A stretch of DNA of 64,000 bases from Streptomyces sp. NBC_00620 (GCF_026341825.1 NZ_JAPENY010000001.1:1984001-2048000); one strand, 5' to 3'; numbered from the stretch's first letter, positions 1 through 8,799 are shown. The notes: generated by a model from the sequence alone, not told the origin. Program-made: numbers and translations.

Positions 1-984
1 GGGCTGTTCGTGCTCGGCAACCTGCTCTCCGCCGTCGCCCCGGCCTTCGGGCTGATGCTGGTGGGCCGCGTGGTCGCCTCCCTCGCCCACGGTGCGTTCT
101 TCGGCATCGGCTCAGTGGTCGCCGCCGAACTGGTCGCCCCGGAGAAGAAGGCCGGTGCGATCGCCATGATGTTCAGCGGTCTGACCGTCGCCAACGTGGT
201 CGGCGTTCCGCTGGGCACGATGATCGGGCAGTCCGCCGGCTGGCGCGTCACCTTCGCGGGCGTCGCAGCACTTGGCGTGATCGGGCTCCTGGGTATCGCC
301 AAGCTGGTCCCCGAACTGCCGAAGCCCGAAGGCGTGCGCCTCCGTCACGAGCTGGCCGCCTTCAAGAACGTCCAGGTCCTGCTGGCCATGGCGATGACGG
401 TGCTCGGGTTCGGCGGCGTCTTCGCGGCCATCACCTACATCGCGCCGATGATGACGCACGTCGCGGGCTTCGCCGACGGTTCCGTCACCTGGCTGCTGGT
501 CCTCTTCGGCCTCGGCATGGTCGGCGGGAACCTGATCGGCGGCAAGTTCGCGGACCGGGCTCTGATGCCGATGCTGTACGTGTCCCTGGGCGGCCTCGCC
601 GTGGTGCTCGCCCTGTTTACCTTCACCGCACACAACAAGATCCTCGCGGCCGTCACGATCGCGCTGATCGGAGCCCTCGGTTTCGCCACCGTGCCGCCGC
701 TGCAGAAGCGCGTCCTCGACCAGGCGCACGGCGCCCCCACGCTGGCCTCGGCCGTCAACATCGGCGCCTTCAACCTCGGCAACGCTCTTTCGGCCTGGCT
801 CGGCGGCATCGTCATCGCCGCGGGCATGGGCTACACCGCCCCCAACTGGGTCGGCGCCGTCCTCGCCGCGAGCGCGCTCGTCCTCGCGGTCCTCTCGGCC
901 GCCCTGGAGCGCCGCGCTAGCGCCCGCAGCACCGTCATCGCCGGCGGCGCGCGCGCCGAACAGCGGACCGCCATCCACCACTGA
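1..984 (+). CDS. MFS transporter, N-terminus cut off by the window edge
   Basis: Major facilitator superfamily permease of the cytoplasmic membrane, probably a drug or metabolite exporter; the substrate cannot be told from sequence. The frame is open from the first base, so the start lies upstream and 327 codons are visible. Hydrophobic helices run through most of the product. A stretch GVPLGTMIG (around codon 69) resembles motif C of twelve-helix antiporters, and GGKFADR (around codon 180) is the second-half copy of motif A. The C-terminal tail is short and basic. A GlcG/HbpS-like gene follows on the same strand after 100 bases, so co-transcription is possible. Family call firm, substrate unknown. 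Confidence 0.85.
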   Translation, partial: GLFVLGNLLSAVAPAFGLMLVGRVVASLAHGAFFGIGSVVAAELVAPEKKAGAIAMMFSGLTVANVVGVPLGTMIGQSAGWRVTFAGVAALGVIGLLGIAKLVPELPKPEGVRLRHELAAFKNVQVLLAMAMTVLGFGGVFAAITYIAPMMTHVAGFADGSVTWLLVLFGLGMVGGNLIGGKFADRALMPMLYVSLGGLAVVLALFTFTAHNKILAAVTIALIGALGFATVPPLQKRVLDQAHGAPTLASAVNIGAFNLGNALSAWLGGIVIAAGMGYTAPNWVGAVLAASALVLAVLSAALERRASARSTVIAGGARAEQRTAIHH

Positions 985-1084
985 CCGGGTCGAGCCCGGG
1001 CGCGGGGCCAGGGCCGTCCCCGCGCCCTCTCGACTCAGAGCCACCTGGTTCGACTCAGCACCCGCTACAAGGAGAAACACCCTC

Positions 1085-1507
1085 ATGAGCACCACCACTG
1101 CCGTCGCCCCGCTGACCATCGAGGACGCCGAGATTCTCGTCACCGCGGCCCGCCGTGCCGCCGAAGCCGCCGGAGTCCGGGTCAGCGTCACCGTCCTTGA
1201 CGCGGGCGGTCACCTGCTGGCCTTCCGCCGCGACGACCGGGCCGTGCTGATCTCCGGCGAGACCAGCACCCGCAAGGCCTACACGGCGCTCCAGCTGGAC
1301 TCCGCCACCGCGGACCTCGTCGAGTTGGTCCAGCCCGGCGGCATCTTCCACACCCTGCCCACCGCCCTGGACCGTCCGCTCCTGTTCATCGCGGGCGGCG
1401 TACCGGTCCACCGCGACGGCCGCCTGATCGGCGCGATCGGGGTCGGCGGCGGTGCGCCGGACCAGGACCACGGCTTCGCCGCAGCCGCGGTCGAGGCGCT
1501 CGCCTGA
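1085..1507 (+). CDS. GlcG/HbpS family protein (haem-binding protein-like)
   Basis: A 140-residue single-domain protein of the GlcG/HbpS family. Family members include the extracellular haem-binding HbpS of Streptomyces reticuli and GlcG of glycolate loci. The central VTVLDAGGHLLAFRRDD stretch and the glycine-rich C-terminal IGAIGVGGG are typical of the fold. No signal peptide is visible, so a cytoplasmic location is likeliest, unlike secreted HbpS. The ATG at 1085 is preceded by AAGGAG (1069-1074). The gene lies 100 bases after the MFS permease and is closed by a strong terminator, suggesting a two-gene unit. The senS-senR partners of classical hbpS are absent nearby, so I would not assume haem sensing. 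Confidence 0.85.
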   Translation: MSTTTAVAPLTIEDAEILVTAARRAAEAAGVRVSVTVLDAGGHLLAFRRDDRAVLISGETSTRKAYTALQLDSATADLVELVQPGGIFHTLPTALDRPLLFIAGGVPVHRDGRLIGAIGVGGGAPDQDHGFAAAAVEALA

Positions 1508-1523
1508 TCGCGCCTCAACGCAG

Positions 1524-1561
1524 AAGCGCCGGTCCCCGACATCTCCGGGGGACCGGCGCTT
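1524..1561 (+). terminator. Rho-independent-type hairpin after the GlcG/HbpS-like gene
   Basis: Perfect 14-bp inverted repeat (1524-1537 with 1548-1561) around a 10-base loop, starting 17 bases after the stop codon. It sits between convergent genes and could serve both strands. As usual in Streptomyces there is no long T tract. Confidence 0.8.
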
Positions 1562-1589
1562 CCCCTATCGGCTTCCAGGGCGCCGACCG

Positions 1590-2456
1590 CTAACCGGCAG
1601 CCACCGTCAGGGGAGCGAACCGTCGTGTCCAGTCCCCGGGCAGCTCCGAGATCCCGTACGCCATCACCGCGTTGAAGCCGGCGGACGCGAGACCCTGCTC
1701 CTTCACCCAGGACAGCAGCTCTTCGTGCCGTACGTCGATGTCGGTGCGCAGGGGACGGTCGGTGTGGGCGGCCAGCGAGGCGATGAGCGCCTTCGCCGTC
1801 TCCGTGTCACGGGCGATCAGCGGGCCCACGACGTGGTTGTCCATGTTGGGCCAGGCGGCCGCGTATCCGCTGATCCGGTCGCCGTCCTCGGCGACGCGCA
1901 GCTGGTCGGAGAAGGCGGGCAGCCGAGTGATCACATGGGTGCGGTCACATCCGAAGACCTCCTCGTCGAGCCGGAGGATCGCGCTCAGGTCCTCGGCCGT
2001 GGCCGGGCGTGTGAAGACCTTGGGCTTCGGCCCGCCGGCCGTGAAGTGCCCGCGGACCATCTCGGCCCGGCCGATGGTCTTGAAGCCCATCCCCTCGTAG
2101 AGCGGACGGCCGTACGGGGTCGCGTGCAGCGTCAGTGGAGTGGTGGCCATTTCCTCGACGACATGCCGCATCAGCCGCCGGCCGACTCCCCGGCGGGCGT
2201 GCCGTTCGGCGACGAGCACCATGCCGATTGCGCTCAGATCGGGGCGCTCCCGCGGTCCGTAGTCGGTCACGACGCAGGCGGTGACAAGACCGCCGTCGGG
2301 GTCGTCGATGCCATATCCCGTTCCGGCCGTGAGGAGGAGGCGCCACTTGTGTTCCTCACGGGGCCAGCCCCGGTCCTCGGACAAGTCGGCGCAGGCGGTG
2401 AGATCGCGAGGCGTCAGACGACGGATGGGCAGAGCGGCGAGGGAAGGTGTCGACAC
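1590..2456 (-). CDS. GNAT family N-acetyltransferase with C-terminal second domain
   Basis: Predicted acetyl-CoA-dependent N-acetyltransferase of about 288 residues; substrate unknown. The N-terminal GNAT fold contains the acetyl-CoA loop ARRGVGRRL in the expected place after a beta strand (IGMVLVAERH). A second, degenerate acetyltransferase-like domain follows (from PATAEDLSAI), as in the two-domain GNAT group. I chose the GTG at 2456 because conservation-like domain sequence begins just after it (LPIRRLTPRDL). The frame stays open to 2639 but the extra part is low quality and reads through a parS palindrome. An ATG at 2528 is the other possible start, and neither has a strong ribosome site. 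It is transcribed divergently from the HAD gene at 2638. Confidence 0.8.
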   Translation of the reverse strand: MSTPSLAALPIRRLTPRDLTACADLSEDRGWPREEHKWRLLLTAGTGYGIDDPDGGLVTACVVTDYGPRERPDLSAIGMVLVAERHARRGVGRRLMRHVVEEMATTPLTLHATPYGRPLYEGMGFKTIGRAEMVRGHFTAGGPKPKVFTRPATAEDLSAILRLDEEVFGCDRTHVITRLPAFSDQLRVAEDGDRISGYAAAWPNMDNHVVGPLIARDTETAKALIASLAAHTDRPLRTDIDVRHEELLSWVKEQGLASAGFNAVMAYGISELPGDWTRRFAPLTVAAG

Positions 2457-2560
2457 GCAGGTCAGGCTGTCCGACCCGCACCCGTGACGTCCACTTGTTT
2501 GCGGGTAGACGTACGCGCTTTTGGCCATGCCGTACCCAACCGCACAGCGTATGGACAGAT

Positions 2561-2574
2561 GTTTCACGTGAAAC
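2561..2574. promoter_or_regulatory. parS site (perfect)
   Basis: GTTTCACGTGAAAC, identical to the 14-bp palindrome bound by ParB in Streptomyces. It lies in the short divergent spacer between the acetyltransferase and the HAD gene. ParB nucleates here to build the oriC-proximal segregation complex. Confidence 0.92.
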
Positions 2575-2637
2575 AGCGGGGGATCCGCAGACGCTCGCCT
2601 CGGTGGGGAGAGGGCGGTACGACTAACCTCGGCGGAC

Positions 2638-3273
2638 ATGGCGCGACTTCATCTTTTCGACCTCGACGGAACCCTGCTGTACGGAAGTTCCGCACCGGTG
2701 GAGATCTCACGGCAGCTCGGGCTGGAGGCCGAGACCGTGGCGCTCGATCAGGAGATCTCCGCGGGGCGCATAGGCCCTCCCGAGTACGCGGCGCGCGTGC
2801 ACGCTCTGTGGACGGAGCTCACGGACGTACATGTGACCGCGGCCTTCGAGAGCGCGCCGTGGTTGTCCGGCATCGAGGACGTCTGGGCGGAGATCCGGGG
2901 TGACGGCGACTACTGCGCCGTCATCTCGCTGTCGCCCTCCTTCTTCGTGGAACGGCTTACAGCCTGGGGAGCGCATGCGGCGTACGGCTCGCGCTTCCCT
3001 GACGTGCCCTTTACAAAGCCGGTGGATCCGGCGGGGATTCTCAGTGCTGCGGCCAAAGTGCAGATCGCGGACCGGCTCTGTGAAGAATTCGGGGTGAGCC
3101 GGGCCGACTGTGTGGCCTATGGCGACTCACTGTCGGACAGAGATCTGTTCGGCGCCGTACCGGTATCCGTAGCGGTCAACGCGGATCTCCATCTGACGGG
3201 GCTGGCCACCCACTCCTATGTGGGTCTGGATCTGTGGGATGCCTATGAATTGGTCCGTCGCGTCGGTAATTGA
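2638..3273 (+). CDS. HAD superfamily phosphatase (SerB-like type)
   Basis: A 211-residue haloacid dehalogenase-like hydrolase. Motif I is DLDGT with nucleophile Asp8 and acid/base Asp10. Motif IV is GDSLSD at residues 162-167, supplying the Mg2+ ligands. The cap lies between residues 20 and 90, and the overall plan resembles phosphoserine phosphatase-like (HAD-IB) enzymes; the substrate is not known. The gene uses more A/T-ending codons (for example the fifth codon CTT) than its neighbours. It starts with ATG directly at the end of the divergent spacer holding a parS site and is followed by a long spacer, so it is probably monocistronic. Confidence 0.85.
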   Translation: MARLHLFDLDGTLLYGSSAPVEISRQLGLEAETVALDQEISAGRIGPPEYAARVHALWTELTDVHVTAAFESAPWLSGIEDVWAEIRGDGDYCAVISLSPSFFVERLTAWGAHAAYGSRFPDVPFTKPVDPAGILSAAAKVQIADRLCEEFGVSRADCVAYGDSLSDRDLFGAVPVSVAVNADLHLTGLATHSYVGLDLWDAYELVRRVGN

Positions 3274-3688
3274 GGCAATTGATGCTCTGTCCCCGTCAAT
3301 TCGCGCTGAAGGAAGCGGGGACTTGTGCCCGGGGCGGCTGCCGGTATGGTCGAGTCCGGTTCGCGTCCGCCGTGATGTACGCATGTCACGTGGCGGCACG
3401 AACGCAGGCCAATGCAGCCTAACGGGACGGAGAGATCGAAGACCCGCATTTTCCGTTATGCGGCCGGGCGTTGGCTCGGGATGGGACTCTGCGGTGAGAG
3501 CACTGCGGTCAATGTCACATTCTCGCCTACTTGTCCGTACGGAGCGGGAATCCGGGTTCAATGTGGCCGCATTGACCGACGGGGACTGAACCGGGAAAGA
3601 AAGCTAGCCGTCTGCGGGGGAAAGCAGGCATCTTCCGATCGCGGAGGTGCGCAGACCGACCGAAAGATGTTCGAGGCGAGGCACACCC
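3274..3688. other. 415-base spacer upstream of the globin-reductase gene
   Basis: No credible gene. Open frames crossing it lack Streptomyces codon bias. It must carry the promoter of the downstream flavohemoglobin-like gene. I see no clear operator, riboswitch or repeat; only GAGGCGAGG just before the ATG at 3689 looks like a ribosome-binding site. Confidence 0.6.
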
Positions 3689-5368
3689 ATGGACGCTCCG
3701 ACCACCACGTCGGCCGACAACGGCACTTCCGGCGGCAACGGCGGGGGCGGCTGGTTCACGCCGCGCAAGGATCCGGCACCGACGCCTGCCGGCGGTGAGC
3801 AGGAGCCGGAGGGGAGCCGTCTGGCCGCGCTGCGGCCGGTAGGGCGGCCGACCGAGAGCAGGGCGACGGACGGGAGTCGTGCCGGGCGTGGTCCCGGAGC
3901 CGGCGAGAGCTCACCCCCGCGGGAGCGAATACGGACCGTCGAGCCCTCGCAGACTGCTCACGCCCCGCGCCCTGAGGCCCCACCCGTCGCGGCGGCGCAC
4001 CGCGAGCAGGAGCCCGAACCCGAAGCCGTACGACCGCACACGGCCCCTGCACGGCTCGAAGTCGTACGACCGCAGGCAGCCCCCACGCAGCCCGAACCCG
4101 GCCCTCTGCAGCCCAGGCACGGCTCTCCCCGGGCCGACCACGGCGCTGCGCAGGCCGGCCACGGCTCTCCGCGGCCCCAACCCGTCCCGGAGGAGCCCGC
4201 CCTCGCGCCGGAGCCGCGTGTGCCCGCTCAGAGTTCCGTGCCCACTCCTGAGGCGTCACCGGACGCCGTACTGATCCGCCGGACCATGGCCGAAGTCGGC
4301 TCCGTCGCCGACAAGGTCACGTCGTACTTCTACGCGCTGCTCTTCGTGCGTCACCCCGAACTGCGGTCGCTGTTCCCCGCCGCGATGGACACCCAGCGGG
4401 ACCGGCTGCTCAAGGCGCTGCTGACGGCCGCCGAGCACATCGACAACACCGAGGTCCTTGTCGCGTATCTGCAGAACCTCGGCCGTGGACACCGCAAGTA
4501 CGGCACCCGGCCCGAGCACTACCCGGCCGTCGGGGAGTGCCTGATCGGTTCGCTCAGCCGGTTCGCCTCGGCGATCTGGGACCCCGAGACCGAGGCGGCC
4601 TGGGTCCGCGCGTACACGACGATCTCCCAGGTCATGATCGACGCGGCGGCCACGGACGAACTGCGAGCCCCGGCCTGGTGGTACGCCGAAGTGGTCTCGC
4701 ACGATCTCAGAACCCCGGACGTCGCGGTCATCACCGTCCGGCCCGACCAGCCGTACCCCTTCCTCGCCGGGCAGTACACGAGCCTGGAGACGCCGTGGTG
4801 GCCGAGGATCTGGCGCCACTACTCGTTCGCCTCGGCGCCCCGCTCCGACGGGCTGCTGTCGTTCCATGTGAAGGCGGTTCCGGCGGGCTGGGTGTCCAAC
4901 GCCCTGGTGCACCGCGCCCGGCCCGGCGACACCATCCGCCTCGGCCCGCCGACCGGTTCGATGACCGTCGACCACACCACCGACAGCGGACTGCTCTGTG
5001 TGGGCGGCGGCACCGGCATAGCGCCCATCAAGGCGCTGGTCGAGGATGTCGCCGAACACGGGGAGCGGCGCCCGGTCGAGGTCTTCTACGGCGCTCGCAC
5101 CGATCACGATCTGTACGACATCGACACGATGCTGCGGCTCCAGCAGAGTCACCCGTGGCTCGCCGTACGCCCGGTCGTCGACCAGCAGGCCCATCTGCAA
5201 CTGCCCGATGCCATACGTGAGTACGGGCCCTGGAACGAGTACGACGCCTACCTCTCGGGTCCGCCCGGGATGATCCGCAGCGGGGTGGACGCCCTCATGG
5301 ACGTCGGTATCCCGTCGGACCGCATACGTCACGACTCGGTGGAGGAGCTCGTCGCGGCCGGGGACTGA
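3689..5368 (+). CDS. Flavohemoglobin-like protein: globin plus FAD/NAD(P) reductase, with proline-rich N-terminus
   Basis: A 559-residue protein. Residues 1-190 are low complexity (Pro, Arg, Ala, Glu, with HGSPR-type repeats). A globin domain follows at about 191-324, with a proximal-His candidate H268 in GHRKYG and the flavohemoglobin-like PEHYPAVGE. A ferredoxin-reductase-like module then carries the FAD motif RHYS (376-379) and the NAD(P) motif GGGTGIAP (439-446). Flavohemoglobins are usually near 400 residues and detoxify nitric oxide or reduce oxygen; the extra 190 residues are unusual. The ATG at 3689 was preferred to one 42 bases upstream because a purine-rich ribosome site precedes it. 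Function in NO dioxygenation is inferred from domain order only. Confidence 0.88.
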   Translation: MDAPTTTSADNGTSGGNGGGGWFTPRKDPAPTPAGGEQEPEGSRLAALRPVGRPTESRATDGSRAGRGPGAGESSPPRERIRTVEPSQTAHAPRPEAPPVAAAHREQEPEPEAVRPHTAPARLEVVRPQAAPTQPEPGPLQPRHGSPRADHGAAQAGHGSPRPQPVPEEPALAPEPRVPAQSSVPTPEASPDAVLIRRTMAEVGSVADKVTSYFYALLFVRHPELRSLFPAAMDTQRDRLLKALLTAAEHIDNTEVLVAYLQNLGRGHRKYGTRPEHYPAVGECLIGSLSRFASAIWDPETEAAWVRAYTTISQVMIDAAATDELRAPAWWYAEVVSHDLRTPDVAVITVRPDQPYPFLAGQYTSLETPWWPRIWRHYSFASAPRSDGLLSFHVKAVPAGWVSNALVHRARPGDTIRLGPPTGSMTVDHTTDSGLLCVGGGTGIAPIKALVEDVAEHGERRPVEVFYGARTDHDLYDIDTMLRLQQSHPWLAVRPVVDQQAHLQLPDAIREYGPWNEYDAYLSGPPGMIRSGVDALMDVGIPSDRIRHDSVEELVAAGD

Positions 5369-5392
5369 CCCCGGGCCCGCATCGGCCGGGTG

Positions 5393-5875
5393 TCAGCCCA
5401 GATCTGGCGCGTGCATCGCCCGTACACCCTCGATGTTCCCGTCGAGATAGTGCCGCAGGGACAGCGGTACGAGGTGGACGGACGCGATGCCGACCCGGGT
5501 GAACGGAACCCGCACGATCTCGTACTCGCCGCAGGGCTCGTCCATTTCGGGGCCGTGCCGCAGCGCGGGATCCATGGACTCCAGACGGCAGACGAAGAAG
5601 TGCTGCACTTTCACGCCGGTCGCGCCGCCGTCGTCGCCGATGTGCTCGACGGTGTCGACGAAGCAGGGCACCACATCGATGACCTTGGCGCCGAGTTCCT
5701 CGTGCACTTCACGGTGGAGCGCGTCGACGACAGTCGTGTCCTCCGGTTCGACCCCGCCACCCGGTGTGAGCCAGTAGGGGTCGACGCCGGGCTTGGTGCG
5801 CTTGATGAGGATCAGGTCGTCGCCATCGAGCAGGATGGCCCGGGCGGTGCGCTTGACCACGGGTCGGACGGTCAT
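5393..5875 (-). CDS. NUDIX hydrolase
   Basis: A 160-residue NUDIX-fold pyrophosphohydrolase acting on an unknown nucleoside-diphosphate-linked substrate. The NUDIX box runs from Gly41 to Ala63 and ends in REVHEELGA. The first Glu of the consensus (GX5EX7REUXEEXGU) is replaced by Thr47, but the catalytic REXXEE core is intact. The ATG at 5875 begins directly at the domain (MTVRPVVKRTARAILL). The frame is open further upstream but runs through a parS-like palindrome and repeats, so I reject the longer start. It converges with the globin-reductase gene (24 bases apart) and lies downstream of the LysR gene. Confidence 0.86.
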   Translation of the reverse strand: MTVRPVVKRTARAILLDGDDLILIKRTKPGVDPYWLTPGGGVEPEDTTVVDALHREVHEELGAKVIDVVPCFVDTVEHIGDDGGATGVKVQHFFVCRLESMDPALRHGPEMDEPCGEYEIVRVPFTRVGIASVHLVPLSLRHYLDGNIEGVRAMHAPDLG

Positions 5876-5896
5876 GGGAGGAATGTGGCCCGGTTG

Positions 5897-5910
5897 GTTC
5901 CACGTGAAAC
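5897..5910. promoter_or_regulatory. parS-like site (one mismatch)
   Basis: GTTCCACGTGAAAC differs from the Streptomyces parS consensus at one base (fourth position). It lies in the 103-base spacer between the LysR and NUDIX genes, 21 bases upstream of the NUDIX start codon. Confidence 0.75.
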
Positions 5911-5945
5911 ATCGTGAAGCCGCGAAGGCGTCAGGAGAGAGCTCA

Positions 5946-5981
5946 GGAAGGGCGCCAGGAAGGGCGTAAGGAAGGGCCTCA
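5946..5981. repeat. Three 12-bp tandem units at the end of the LysR gene
   Basis: Three units beginning GGAAGGGC (5946, 5958, 5970) run into the LysR stop codon. They are imperfect and probably neutral. Confidence 0.5.
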
Positions 5982-6884
5982 CGACCAGTCGGCCGCGGCG
6001 CGAAGGAGCCACTCATGCGCCCGGGCGATGTGCGGCATGGCCAGGGTGCCGGTGCGGACCACCAGAAAGTACGTACGCAGCGGGGGCACCGCCGGATCGA
6101 GGAGCGCCACGACATCGCCGCGCTCCAGGGCGGCGGCGCACAGATACCGGGGCAGCACGGTGACGCCCGCACCAGAGGCGGCGCAGGCGAGCACCGCGCG
6201 GAGATCGGGCACTACGACGGTGCCTGAGGCAGCCGGACGGCAGTCGAAGACGGAGGCCCAGTAACGGGCGACGAGCGGCAGGGACTCGTGCACCTCGACG
6301 ACGGGGAAGTTCTCCAGCGCATGGGCGCCCTTGCGGCGCAGCTTGCCCGGACCGATGCGGTCGGCCCAGCGCGGGGCGGCGACCAGGACGTGTTCCTCGT
6401 CGCAGAGCGGAGTCGCGGTGAGCAGCGCGCCGCGCGGTTGGGCTGTGGTGATGGCCAGATCATGGTGTCCGGCGGCGAGCCCCTCCAGGGTCTCCTCGGT
6501 GTTGCCGAAGGAGGCGCGTAGCGCGAAACCCTGGCCGTCGTCGCCCGTCAGCTCCGTCAGCGCGGGCAGGGCCCGTTCGGCGGTGAACTCCGGTGGCCCG
6601 GCGAGGTGCAGGGTGCGTAAGGAGGAGTCCTCGTCGAGCCCGGTCTCGGCGATCTCCACCAGGGCATCGAGATGTGGTGCGGCCTTGTGGGCGAGCTCGT
6701 CGCCGATGGTCGTGGGGGTCACCCCGCGGGCCTGACGCAGGAAGAGGGGCCTCCCCAACTGCCGCTCCAGTGCGCGGATCTGTGAGGTGACGGCCGGCTG
6801 CGAGAGTCCGAGCAGCGCGGCGGCGCGGGTGAAGGAACCGGCCCGGTGCACGGTCACAAACGTGCGCAGCAGCGCCAGATCCAT
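5979..6884 (-). CDS. LysR family transcriptional regulator
   Basis: A 301-residue LysR-type regulator. The winged helix-turn-helix occupies residues 1-60 (MDLALLRTFVTVHRAGSF, then AAALLGLSQPAVTSQI). A linker helix and a two-lobed co-inducer domain follow at about 90-290. The start ATG has a strong upstream purine tract (GGGAGGGGAGGGG). Unlike many LysR genes there is no divergent partner: the next gene to the right is also on the minus strand and ends before a terminator. The target therefore cannot be guessed from context. The A/T-rich spacer just upstream (6920-6945) is the likely promoter and autoregulatory site. The ligand is unknown. Confidence 0.92.
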   Translation of the reverse strand: MDLALLRTFVTVHRAGSFTRAAALLGLSQPAVTSQIRALERQLGRPLFLRQARGVTPTTIGDELAHKAAPHLDALVEIAETGLDEDSSLRTLHLAGPPEFTAERALPALTELTGDDGQGFALRASFGNTEETLEGLAAGHHDLAITTAQPRGALLTATPLCDEEHVLVAAPRWADRIGPGKLRRKGAHALENFPVVEVHESLPLVARYWASVFDCRPAASGTVVVPDLRAVLACAASGAGVTVLPRYLCAAALERGDVVALLDPAVPPLRTYFLVVRTGTLAMPHIARAHEWLLRAAADWS

Positions 6885-7019
6885 GGTGCCCCTCCCCTCC
6901 CACCACCCCCGACAGAGGCCTAACTATAAATAAGTCGATAGGTCGCTGTCGCTACTGTGATTGGACACTGACACAGAGTCAACTAGCCTTGTTCGCGCGG
7001 TTCTTCGCGCGCAGAACCG

Positions 7020-7058
7020 GGACGGTCCGAGCCACGAGGGGGGAGGCTCGGACCGTCC
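7020..7058 (-). terminator. Hairpin terminator after the PLP-lyase operon
   Basis: A 14-bp perfect inverted repeat (7020-7033 with 7045-7058) with an 11-base loop. It lies about 100 bases beyond the stop of the PLP-dependent lyase and separates that operon from the LysR gene. Confidence 0.8.
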
Positions 7059-7156
7059 GTTGTACGTAGCGACGCACCAAGACCGGCAGGCCGGACGGTC
7101 GGGACCGGCTGCTTATCGGCTGCTCAGGAAGAGTCCGGTCCGCGGACGGGTGAAGC

Positions 7157-8302
7157 TCAGTCCTCGGACTCGTCGAGCGCCCGCAGCACGTCCGCCACCA
7201 AATCCTCGGGATCTTCCGCGCCGGCGGAGAAACGGATGAAGCCCTCGGGCACCGCGTCGCCGCCCCACCGCCCGCGTCGTTCGGCCGTCGACCGCACTCC
7301 GCCGAAGCTCGTCGCGTCGTCCACCAGACGCAGCGCGTCGAGAAAACGGTCGGCACGCGCGCGCGTGGGCAGCGTGAAGGACACCACGCACCCGAAGCGT
7401 CGCATCTGCTGCGCGGCGATCTTGTGCGAGGGGTCGTCGGGCAGTCCCGGATAGCGCAGCCCGGTCACCTCGGACCGGTTCCGCAGCGCCTCGGCGATCG
7501 TCAGGGCGTTGGCGGTCTGCCGGTCGGCGCGCAGCTGGAGCGTGGCGAGCGAGCGATGCGCGAGCCATGCCTCCATGGGCCCGGGGATCGCGCCGACCAC
7601 CTTCCGCCAGCGCCGTACGGGAGCCATCAGAGCTGCGTCGCGCGCGGTGACGTATCCCAGGAGGATGTCGCCGTGCCCGGTGAGCATCTTGGTGCCGCTG
7701 GCCACGGAGAAGTCGGCGCCCAGCTCCAGCGGGCGCTGCCCGAGCGGAGTGGCGAGGGTGTTGTCGACGGCGACGAGGGTGCCCTGCGCGTGTGCCGCCG
7801 CGACGAGCCGCCGTATGTCGCACACGTCGAGACCCGGGTTCGACGGAGTCTCGATCCACAGCAGTTTCGCGCCGTCGAGTACGTCGAGCTGGGCGTCGCC
7901 GCCGGTCGGGGCGGTGCGTACCTCGATGCCGTACGCCGTCAGCTGCTCGCGCACCAGCGGCAGCACCTGGTAGCCGTCGTCGGGCAGTACCACGATGTCG
8001 CCGGCACGCAGCTGTGAGAAGAGCGTTGCCGAGATGGCGGCCATGCCCGAGGGGAAGGCGAGCGTCTCGACGCCGTCCTGACCGGGGGCCTCCAGCTCGC
8101 CGATGGCGCGTTCCAGGAGTGTCCAGGTCGGGTTCTCGTCGCGGCCGTAGGTGTACGGGCCCGTGGGCTCCCCCGGCAGATGGAAGTGCGCGGCGAAGAC
8201 CGGGCCCGGGAGCGTCGGCTCGTACTTGACGGGTTCGGGCAGCCCGGCCCGCACCGCGCGGGTGCCGTCACCGCTTCCCGTGACGAAATCCTCTGACGTC
8301 AT
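7157..8302 (-). CDS. PLP-dependent cystathionine gamma-lyase/synthase family enzyme
   Basis: A 381-residue Cys/Met-metabolism PLP enzyme (fold type I). The PLP-binding lysine is K205 in SGTKMLTGHGD, the ETPSNP strand sits at 151-156, and AVDNT at about 178-182 supplies the pyridine-nitrogen Asp. The family covers cystathionine gamma-lyases, beta-lyases and gamma-synthases. Lyase is the usual label for this subgroup but the reaction is not proven by sequence. The start ATG overlaps the stop of the upstream phosphatase gene by four bases (ATGA), implying translational coupling. It is the last gene of a three-gene minus-strand operon. Confidence 0.9.
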   Translation of the reverse strand: MTSEDFVTGSGDGTRAVRAGLPEPVKYEPTLPGPVFAAHFHLPGEPTGPYTYGRDENPTWTLLERAIGELEAPGQDGVETLAFPSGMAAISATLFSQLRAGDIVVLPDDGYQVLPLVREQLTAYGIEVRTAPTGGDAQLDVLDGAKLLWIETPSNPGLDVCDIRRLVAAAHAQGTLVAVDNTLATPLGQRPLELGADFSVASGTKMLTGHGDILLGYVTARDAALMAPVRRWRKVVGAIPGPMEAWLAHRSLATLQLRADRQTANALTIAEALRNRSEVTGLRYPGLPDDPSHKIAAQQMRRFGCVVSFTLPTRARADRFLDALRLVDDATSFGGVRSTAERRGRWGGDAVPEGFIRFSAGAEDPEDLVADVLRALDESED

Positions 8303-8790
8303 GCCGCCCGTCCTTCCACTCGGTCCTGCACGGTGGCGAGCAGCCCGAGGCTCGCCGCCTCCACCATCTCAAGACACTCCTCGAAGCCGTCCATACGTCC
8401 GTAATACGGATCGGGAACGTCCGGGTCGGGGCCGGCGGCAGGGTCGTAGGAACGCAGCAGCCGGACCTTCTCCGCGTCCTGGGGAGTGGGCGCGAGCTGA
8501 CGCAGCGCCTTGAGATGGCCGGAGTCGAGGGCGATGACGAGGTCGAGGCGGGCGAACCAGGAGGCGTGGAACTGCCGGGCCGTATGGTCGCCCTCGTAGC
8601 CGTTCGCCTCCAGCACGGCGACGGTGCGCGGGTCGGCGCCGTCGCCCTCGTGCCAGCCGCCCGTGCCCGCGCTGTCGACCTCGACCAGGCCGTCGAGCCC
8701 GGCCTCGGTTATGCGGGCGCGGAAGACGGACTCGGCCATCGGGGAGCGGCAGATGTTGCCTGTGCAGACGAAGCAGACGCGATAGGTCAT
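8299..8790 (-). CDS. Low-molecular-weight protein-tyrosine phosphatase
   Basis: A 163-residue cytoplasmic phosphatase with the CX5R loop at the extreme N-terminus (Cys9 to Arg15, VCTGNICRSP). The general-acid loop near the C-terminus is DPYYG, so all catalytic features of the arsenate reductase/LMW-PTP family are present. Streptomyces PtpA is of this type and affects secondary metabolism, but I cannot say this is its orthologue. It overlaps the downstream lyase gene by four bases and follows the membrane-protein gene by nine bases, so the three are one operon. Confidence 0.92.
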   Translation of the reverse strand: MTYRVCFVCTGNICRSPMAESVFRARITEAGLDGLVEVDSAGTGGWHEGDGADPRTVAVLEANGYEGDHTARQFHASWFARLDLVIALDSGHLKALRQLAPTPQDAEKVRLLRSYDPAAGPDPDVPDPYYGRMDGFEECLEMVEAASLGLLATVQDRVEGRAA

Positions 8791-8799
8791 GGGGTGTAC

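Noticed and set aside
2457..2639. Longer N-terminus for the acetyltransferase
   Set aside because: The added 61 residues read through a parS palindrome and have no domain similarity or good ribosome site.
3274..3688. Open frames in the spacer before the globin-reductase gene
   Set aside because: They lack third-position GC bias and start/ribosome signals, and none resembles a known family.
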